Shown here: one piece after another, positions 57,242 through 64,000 of the stretch
Layout of the letters: every line of letters begins with the position of its first letter
Numbering within the stretch: position 1 is the first letter of the stretch
From: Thozetella sp. PMI_491
Lineage: Eukaryota > Ascomycota > Sordariomycetes > Chaetosphaeriales > Chaetosphaeriaceae
Direction: 5' to 3'
Length of the DNA stretch: 64,000 nt
NCBI GenBank assembly: GCA_021432635.1
Contig: MU270022.1
Span: 1,426,001-1,490,000, forward strand
The notes under the pieces: generated by a model
What the model saw: the letters and a program-made list of their open reading frames with translations, nothing else
Told to the model about the DNA's origin: nothing
The model's database searches: none
Position numbers and translations under genes: made by a program

Positions 57242-58211
57242 ATGTCGACGACTGGATTGACAGCCATCGGCACTCGTGACAAATCGGTCGGGTGGTATGA
57301 TGACCCAATCACGTCCGTCGAGGAGCCGGTCCGCGACCTCCTTGAGACCTACAGCCACGTTCCAGCCGACCAGGTGGTGAGCCGCTGTGTCCAAATGGTG
57401 AGTGAGCAACTAGGCGACCAGCCTGGGGACGAGCCATAACCTGAGAGCACCGGCGGTGTCGCTGAGTGGTGTTTTTTTTGCAGCATTGATGCTTATCTAT
57501 ATACTCTCCTTCCAGCGTGACCAGGTCTGGGAGGTATTTCCCTGGCCCTGCGTTGGTCAGTTCCGCTTTGTCGATCTTTCACTATCGCGGAAGGAGTCAT
57601 ACACTCGCATCTTGTCGGCCCTGTCCGGTGCCGCCGGTTCAGCGAGATTCCTAGATGTCGGGTGCTGCTTTGCCCAGGATCTCCGCAAGCTTGTCCATGA
57701 CGGGGCGAATTCAGCCAACCTCTACGGATTGGAGAAGCAAGCCGAGTTCATCGACCTTGCATTTGATTTCTTTGGTGATCGCGACTCGTTCCAGGGCAAA
57801 TTCGTCGCCGCTGACATCTTCGACCGGGAGAACGAAACTATCAAGGCTGTACAGGAGGATGGCGGCTTCAACTTTGTGCAACTAGGCATGATCCTCCATA
57901 TTTGGGATATGGAGGGCCAGATCAAGGCATGCGAGCGCGTTGTTGAGCTTCTGGCCCCCAAGCCGGGCTCCCTTATCGTGGGCCAGAGCGTCGGGCACAC
58001 TACCGGCATTGAGACGCCCGGAAAGTCGGGCAAGATCTTCAAGCAGAGCGCCGAGACGTTCAAGGCCATGTGGGAGGAGGTGGGCAGGCGGACCGGCACC
58101 CAGTGGGAGGTGCGAGCCGAGATTGATGCGGGCCTTGGCATTGGCGAGAAGAGGAGGGCATGGGACGACCCGGATACTAGGCGATTGACTTTCGAGGTGG
58201 AGAGGCTGTAA
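57242..58211 (+). CDS. SAM-dependent methyltransferase
   Basis: Class I methyltransferase of 283 residues from exons 57242-57397 and 57516-58211; the join is phase 0. SAM motif I is 'ARFLDVGCCFAQDLRKLV', followed by 'ANLYGLEKQAEFIDLAFDFF' with the acidic residue after strand 2, and 'NFVQLGMILHIWDM' as the motif IV-like block. The N-terminal 'VWEVFPWPCVGQFRFVDLSL' is a characteristic lead-in for a group of fungal methyltransferases found in polyketide and meroterpenoid clusters. No signal peptide. Whether it methylates oxygen, nitrogen or carbon cannot be told. The neighbours (MFS, SDR, DUF1479) would fit tailoring of a small molecule. Confidence 0.85.
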
Positions 58212-59896
58212 CTGATGGATTACAGCACAGGGGAGTAAGGCCCTCTCCTCCCCTCGCCCCTCGGCTGTGCCTAAACTAGAAATTGTGTGCAACTCACTAC
58301 TTACAATACAATGTTTGTTTGTATGTTAGCGTGGGAAGTAAGAAGCCACTATCTTAAGAAAAATAATTGATCCAGACAAAGGGCAGTTGACAGGGACAAC
58401 AGGGTGCCAAATGGGCCAAGAACAAGCCTACAGGGCTGGTTACTGGCTTTCTCGCTCTCATGCCTGGCCGGTCTCTGTATTGTACCAAGCTAACAATCAT
58501 ACAGGGGGTGGATTGCTTATCCCCCTTGGCAGACCGAGTGGGTCACTGTAGGGGATAAAGCCTGCCTTGGGCATAGCCTCCTAGGTACCTACATATTCAA
58601 TCTACCACCTGCCTTGCGTGTTCGAATGGAACGTTCACAGTGGATACGTATTGGGGCACCGCCATTGGGTGATGCTAAACTTGAATATCCATGGCTCTAG
58701 CCAAGAACGATGAACAAATATTTTGTCTCCTCGCGAAGCTGTCGTCTTATTACGTAGTATCTCGCTTTTCTATCCCGAAAGGCTACCGTGGGCGGTACCC
58801 AAGCTTGATGGAATGCCTAAGCTAATAGCCCCTTGCAGACTCTACATAACTATATATCTCTAGACTTTACTGCGGGAAGTCGAGGAGCTCCCGGCCGCTC
58901 CCCAGAGGGATCTCTGGTTTTTCACGATTTGGGATTTATAATATCGATTTCTGGGCATTTGCTCACGAGAGAAAATACTGAATTCATCAAAACCGTGCGT
59001 TCTGAATATCCATAACGAAGTCATTTCCAGCCTTGCCGTAGAGTCACCACCCAAACGGCCCCGGATCGCCCGATATGAAAGAGTCTGTGGTACTACACCA
59101 AGCCCGATTTGCGCCGCCTGTCGTGCCACATTTAGTTGCACCGGCCATTTGGTGATAGCAGAGCCACATATTTAGTTAGTTGGCAGCGCTGGCGAGTTAC
59201 TATTGGATTAGGTACATTTGGGCTACGGGAAGATCGAATGTTAGCCGCATGTTCGAGTTACTTCGGTCATATTTCGACTTTAAAATGAAGCCCCGTAAAC
59301 GGCTTGCTTGGAAAAGTAACACAGGGTGAGATTGGGCACAGGGTTGGAACTAGATATGGAGGCGCTACTGCGCGAGAGTCAGGTAGGCTAGCCTTGTACG
59401 GAACACCTGGCTTCGGAGTCTAGCCACGTTTTGCTTTCCTCCGAAAGCTTGCACCGTACTAGTAAGACAATATTCTACTTTCACCTTCGCACGATTCATC
59501 GTAGAGATGCCGGATCTAGCAGCACTGAAGGTGGCGACCGAGGTACTGGTATGGCACTGCACGGGCAGAATTCCGGGAGCAGAACGTCGTGCCTTCTTCA
59601 CCCTGGCTTATTCTCCCTAGGTTAGTAACGCCCTAGACCCTCCTAGACCGCTGATTCCCGGTAATTTATTGGGGTGGCGGAAGCAATAATTAAAGAAATG
59701 CGTTGACCATGCCTGTGGGTAGGTATGGGAGATGGCTCCTGACATGGGTCCCTGTCTGCGTATGGCGTGGGTGTCACAATTGGACTCACTTCATGCTAAG
59801 GATGACTTTAGAGAGAACGAATGGGCATTACTGGAGACACAACAATTTCTTCAGCACTCCGTTAAAATTGCAGAATATGATGCTTCTATACATTAA
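58212..59896. other. Convergent 1.7 kb spacer, no gene
   Basis: Between the methyltransferase (+) and SDR (-) stop codons. An imperfect inverted pair GCTTATCCCC / GGGGATAAAGC lies at 58515-58561. All frames are short. Confidence 0.45.
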
Positions 59897-60952
59897 TTAC
59901 ACGTCCATGCCCCCTTTGAGCCTTTCGAAAAGATCCCGCTCGTATTGTTGATATCCGGACACAATAAGGCCGTCTCCTGACGGCGGCGGACTATTGTATA
60001 AGGGAACGACACGTTTGTGCCTGGGAAGCACTTCTAGGATCGTACCGTCCCCGAGCTCGGGGTTCTCGATCAGCTCCAGCATACCGGAAGCCACCTCTTC
60101 TGGCTCTAGGAAGTTGTCTTCGGTACCTCGCATGTTCTTCTTTTGCGGGTCTTCCGTCCACATAGGAGTCTACTGCATGTCAGTATTGTTTCTCCACAAG
60201 GGCAACTGTAGAAAAAGCCTTCTCCCTACACTTAGGCTCACCCCAAAGGACTCACCTGAACGCTTCCTGGCGCGACCGCCCCGGACCGGATACCCACCGT
60301 GTCCCGCAGAGCCCCGAGGGACCTGACAAAGCCATGGACCGCCCACTTACTAGCGATGTATACGGGAGTCCCGATATGAGCCATGTGGCCAGCAAGGCTT
60401 GAGACAGCGAGAAAGTCACCGGGGAGCTTCTCAGTAGTCCAATAACCGATTGCAAGCTGTGCAAGACGAATAGTGTGCGTTACGTTGATGTTAATGACGG
60501 CGTAGGTGCCAGGGTCAGCGTCAGCAGGGTCCCGACTGTCCGTGACTGGGTTAGTGGTCGTCTTAGGAGGGTGCCAAAAGCTCGACCACGTCGGCTCAAA
60601 AATCCCAGCGCCAGCAACGACAATATCGATCTGAGGGAAGGCGTCGCGAGCATTTGAGAAAAGGGAAGACAGGTGGGGCCACGAGGCCACGTCGGTGCGG
60701 TGGAACGACGCTGAGGGCTGGCCGGGCCGTTGCGGAAACTCGCTTAACAGCTGTTCAGCCTCTGGGCGCAGATGCAGATCCGCTATCATGACCGAGCATC
60801 CTTTCTCTAGCAAGAGCCTGGCAAAAGCGAGGTTAATACCTGGTAGCTAAGAAGTTAATTTTGCTGTGGCTTAATGGTGGAGCAGTTGATGGCAGCTCAC
60901 CAGAACCTGCGCCCGTGATGATGGCATACTTGCCGACAACGGAGAGCGTCAT
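59897..60952 (-). CDS. Short-chain dehydrogenase/reductase
   Basis: NAD(P)-dependent SDR of 302 residues from exons 60952-60901, 60839-60256 and 60169-59897. The cofactor loop 'IITGAGSGINLAFARLLL' is completed by the first splice; 'VMIADLHLRPEAE' carries an Asp after strand 2, which favours NAD(H) over NADP(H). 'DIVVAGAGIFEP' replaces the usual NNAG. The catalytic pair is Tyr178 and Lys182 in 'YIASKWAVHG', with Ser in 'LAVSSLAGH' before it, and 'AVAPGSVQ' is the PG motif. It resembles fungal 15-hydroxyprostaglandin-dehydrogenase-like SDRs. The C-terminal exon adds about 90 residues ending 'LFERLKGGMDV'. Substrate unknown. Confidence 0.88.
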
Positions 60953-61868
60953 TCTTAGGATTGGGGATTGATTTAGGATGCAAATGATGATCGATGTACG
61001 GTCCATGCAGCTTCTGCGAGCTCCTGTCTGGAGGTATTTGTAGGAAGGACTGAATTTTGGGCGAGGCAGATGTTCAGAATGAGATCGTTTGCGCCGTGTG
61101 ACTTATCATTGTGGCCATGTGTTGGCAGCGGTGCGGAGTAACATGCGGCACAAGAAGCGACCGAGAATGTTTCATGAGTCAGGCAGTACAGGGGGAGAGC
61201 ATACACCGGTAACAATGCATATGGTTGAACACAAAGTGTCGGTCGTAGGTTAGTTATTAGCTAGACTGCCACTTACATCGTAACGGGATGAGCGGAAGGC
61301 CCGTTTACGATCCAACTTTCTCATATTCTCCTGCACCCTGAAGATACCCGGACTCCGCAGCCTAGGTTAATGAATGCCACTATCAAGTTATTGTGTAGGT
61401 TCCAATTCATGTTCAGATGAAACGCTTAAGCATAGACCGATCACGAGAGATTTAGATCATGCACTAGATCTCGGTCCTTATGCCAAGGAACAAGTCAAGT
61501 CACTGAAGACACTGCCAGTCGTAACCCACAATCGCTCCCACAAAGGAGCCTTTAATTAACCAGACTGGATCTTGGTTGCGAGCTGGGGCGCTGATACCGC
61601 TGAAGGGCATAGCCCTAAGTACAGCTACTGAGGAAACGAAGACAGCTATCGGCGAAACCCATCGGGCTAGGTTCTCCGGTCTTGGTCTCATGCGAAGGGG
61701 AGTATACGCAATGCTGGCACCTCTCTCTCTCGGTTTTGCTTCTGAACCTAAGTTATTGTAGCAAACGGCATCACACCTCTATTATGTACCATTTGCTTTG
61801 GCATTTGCCTGTAAAAGGTACAGCACCTGAAATAATCGAGGAGATATGGGACAAAGTGCATGGTGGCG
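60953..61868. other. SDR promoter and spacer
   Basis: About 900 bases; the SDR promoter, then the 3' flank of the DUF1479 gene. No other gene seen. Confidence 0.5.
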
Positions 61869-63507
61869 TTATTCAAACCCCATAATCCTGTTCCCATGGT
61901 GCAAGATTGCCGCCTCGCCCGCACTATGCGCCAACGACAGGTCAAACGGCGCAAAACCCATCGCCCGAAGCCCCTCTACACTTGCCATTGTCTTCAGATC
62001 CTCCAGAGTGCCACGACCTACATGACTGCTCTCGCCAGCAACGCCCGGGAAGTCGGCCGGGGGAACACCGCACAGAAATTGTTCGCGCTGCTGCTTGGCA
62101 TAGTCAAGGTTAAGCTCCGTGGTCGGAGATGCTGGGATGTACAGCACGGAAGAGTCGCCCTTCCCGGTATGAACGCTATCGACGGCGTGTATCGTGTCGC
62201 AGTGCCACGCGACGTAGTCACCGGGGGCGATCCTTGGGACGTGTACCATAGTGTGGGGCAGGTTGAGGTGCGGGTGCCATGAGTGGCTCAGCTCTTGGCT
62301 GTGGCCTGGGAAAGCACCTTGTAGAGCCGGCGTGGGGTCGTTCTCCAGTATCCAGTTTGACGGGTCAAGGTGCTCGGTGGAATAGGCCTCTCCGGTAGCG
62401 AGAATAGCTCGTTTTTTAGGTTTGAAGAACGGGCGGAGGAGGTAGTACGCAGTCGCAAGCTTGAGCATTGGGTTTACCAGCAGGGTACCTTCCCCGGGAC
62501 CGGTGTGCGACATGGAGAGCCAGCCCTGGTACATGCGGAACATGCTGCAAGCGCCTGCCCCATTGTATAGATCTTGCGTCGCGCGCAGCCGCGTGCTCCA
62601 GTCCCAAGGATCGAATTCTTCCCACCGTCCATGGAAGATCTCGTCGAACACTTTGCCCGCGCCGTAACCGTTGTCTTCCCAGCGTTCTACGCTGCCGCCG
62701 TCAACGTGTGGGCCGAGGGCGAATCCGGCATCCCCAGGCTGTCTAATGCGAAGCCTGTCCACATACGCCAGGGGCTGGGTTGTGGAGCACAGAGCTTCTG
62801 GGTCCTTAGAGCGCCAGTACGACATCAGGAAGCGCTGCGTGTCGATCATGTTGGGGTGACTCCGGGCAGCAAGCTGCGGCTTGGACCAGTAGATCTCGAA
62901 GACCTGCGGATCGTGAGGTGGGAACGCTGAACAGGAGAAATTTTCAGTGATGCAACTGTTTAATAGAATTTATGCTAGTGGTACCTTTGGTAGATGGATT
63001 CGCCCGGATGTAGGCTTCGGCCTCCTCCTTGTAGCTGCGGGCTTCATGTTCTGGAATCACTCGCCTCACAACCGCAACGCCCCTCTTCCTCAAGGCCTTA
63101 CTAAACTCGGCTGATGGCTTTCTAATGTCGGAAAATTGTATCTCGGGAATGGAAGCAGCTCCAAGGGCTTTTATCTCCTCCGATTCCTGCTGGAGCCGTC
63201 GGAGCAATCGCTCCCAGCTGGCTTGCAGGGTGTCTTTGTCCTGCAGGAGGCGGCGCTTCACCTCGGCGAACCGGGCCGGGAGAGCTTCATCTTCGCTCCC
63301 GGCTGATAGGGACCTGAAGACGGAAGAGATATCACCTTCCTTCCTGCAGGCTGTATCTTGGGTTGCGATGAATCGGCGGGCACACCTCGAGATGCCTCGG
63401 GCTGAGGGAACCCAGGCTGTGATTCGGCTCGAGCAGAGCATAGTGCGGTGTGAAACTTGCAGGCGCAGGGCTGGCTGTAGCGGGATGAAATGCAGCCAGC
63501 TTTCCAA
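61869..63507 (-). CDS. DUF1479 oxygenase-like protein
   Basis: Protein of 526 residues from exons 63507-62985 and 62926-61869, or 504 if translation starts at the second ATG (63441). DUF1479 proteins have a cupin/2-oxoglutarate-oxygenase-like fold. Candidate metal ligands are His in 'GPHVDGGSVERW' with its nearby Asp and a later His in 'PGDYVAWHCDTIHAV', plus Arg/Ser in the 'LYIPASPTTELN' stretch. 'RQPGDAGFALGPHVDGGS' and 'LVNPMLKLATAYYLLRPFF' are strongly family-like. The N-terminus from 'MLCSSRITAWVPSARGISRCARRF' is rich in Arg and Ser with no acids, suggesting a mitochondrial presequence. Substrate and reaction are not known for the family in fungi. Confidence 0.85.
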
Positions 63508-64000
63508 CTGGTATGGCGTTCCCCTTATATGTGTGAGGGTCGCCGGAGGACTTACACATCGTCGGGCGCCGGGTGGTTAGAGAATCGGCAAGTGGGTCGC
63601 GCCACCACGGAGATTCCATTTTAGGAAGGACCGCGCCCGCCTCTGCAACCCCTGCGGTGTCTTCGGGCTCTCCTTACGAGTCAGTCGTGAGGCCCAGACG
63701 CCGCGCCCTTTTTATATATGTACAAGAAGCAATTGGTGCCCAGACAGACATAAAGGCAGCCCACTCCTTGTTCTAGCGTGATGTAAACACCTTATGACGA
63801 GCGTGGGCAGAAGCTTGTAAAAAGTACGGAGCTGCCGAACTCAGCTACTCCGGCCACCTAAAACGACGGCCCCACATTTAAGATACCTAAGGTTACCTGA
63901 TACCTAATCTTTTTTTGAACAATCTTCCGCCAGCGTGCCTGAAGTCCGCTATTCCTACCAAGGTATGCTCTTTACCGCCACGTTATTTTTCCGCCACAAC
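63508..64000. other. Right edge, DUF1479 promoter
   Basis: About 490 bases. A minus-strand TATA box is at 63711-63718. The rest shows no gene; a gene may start just beyond the window. Confidence 0.45.
63711..63718 (-). promoter_or_regulatory. TATA box
   Basis: TATATAAA on the minus strand, about 204 bases before the longer DUF1479 start codon. Confidence 0.4.

Noticed and set aside
58515-58561. Imperfect inverted pair as a transposon end
   Set aside because: Arms of about 10 bases, no target duplication and no transposase nearby.

Overview
The window looks like nuclear DNA of a filamentous ascomycete (Pezizomycotina; a Sordariomycete would fit). Reasons: many genes carry short introns of about 48-150 bases with GT-AG ends and CTAAC/CTGAC-like branch sites; several families are typical of this group (Zn2Cys6 factor, HET, DUF6536, DUF7730, DUF2855, PTH11-like rhodopsin-domain receptor, fungal expansin); there are no operons and the gene-poor stretches are long. 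I see no tRNA, rRNA, CRISPR array or intact transposon. I recognise 24 protein genes. Exon borders were worked out by hand from frame, splice signals and family similarity.

0-20 kb: Zn2Cys6 regulator (+), secreted SGNH esterase (+), small DUF4267 membrane protein (+), DUF6536 membrane protein (+), secreted expansin (-). Then a compact block: MFS sugar transporter (-), haem aldoxime dehydratase (+), aldo/keto reductase (-) and bZIP regulator (+). Transporter and dehydratase share one divergent promoter, reductase and bZIP another. This is the best candidate for an undescribed small pathway, perhaps aldoxime/nitrile metabolism.

20-34.5 kb: LITAF-domain protein (-), secreted dienelactone-hydrolase-like protein with a probable GC-AG intron (+), type D feruloyl esterase (-), a sequence gap flanked by G homopolymers, SDR (+), serine-type beta-lactamase-like hydrolase (+), secreted four-cysteine protein resembling DUF4360 (-), and a single-pass surface protein with a WQT/SP-repeat cytoplasmic tail (-). 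With the SGNH esterase and expansin, this half is rich in extracellular plant-wall and surface functions.

34.5-52 kb: DUF7730 protein with a zinc-ribbon-like motif (+), F-box protein (-), a decayed HET gene (+), DUF2855 protein (-), a gene-free 3.4 kb, an iron-containing alcohol dehydrogenase of maleylacetate-reductase type (-), and a seven-helix rhodopsin-domain protein (-).

52-64 kb: MFS transporter (+), SAM methyltransferase (+), SDR (-) and DUF1479 oxygenase-like protein (-). These look like tailoring and export genes that could flank a biosynthetic cluster, but no backbone synthase lies in the window.
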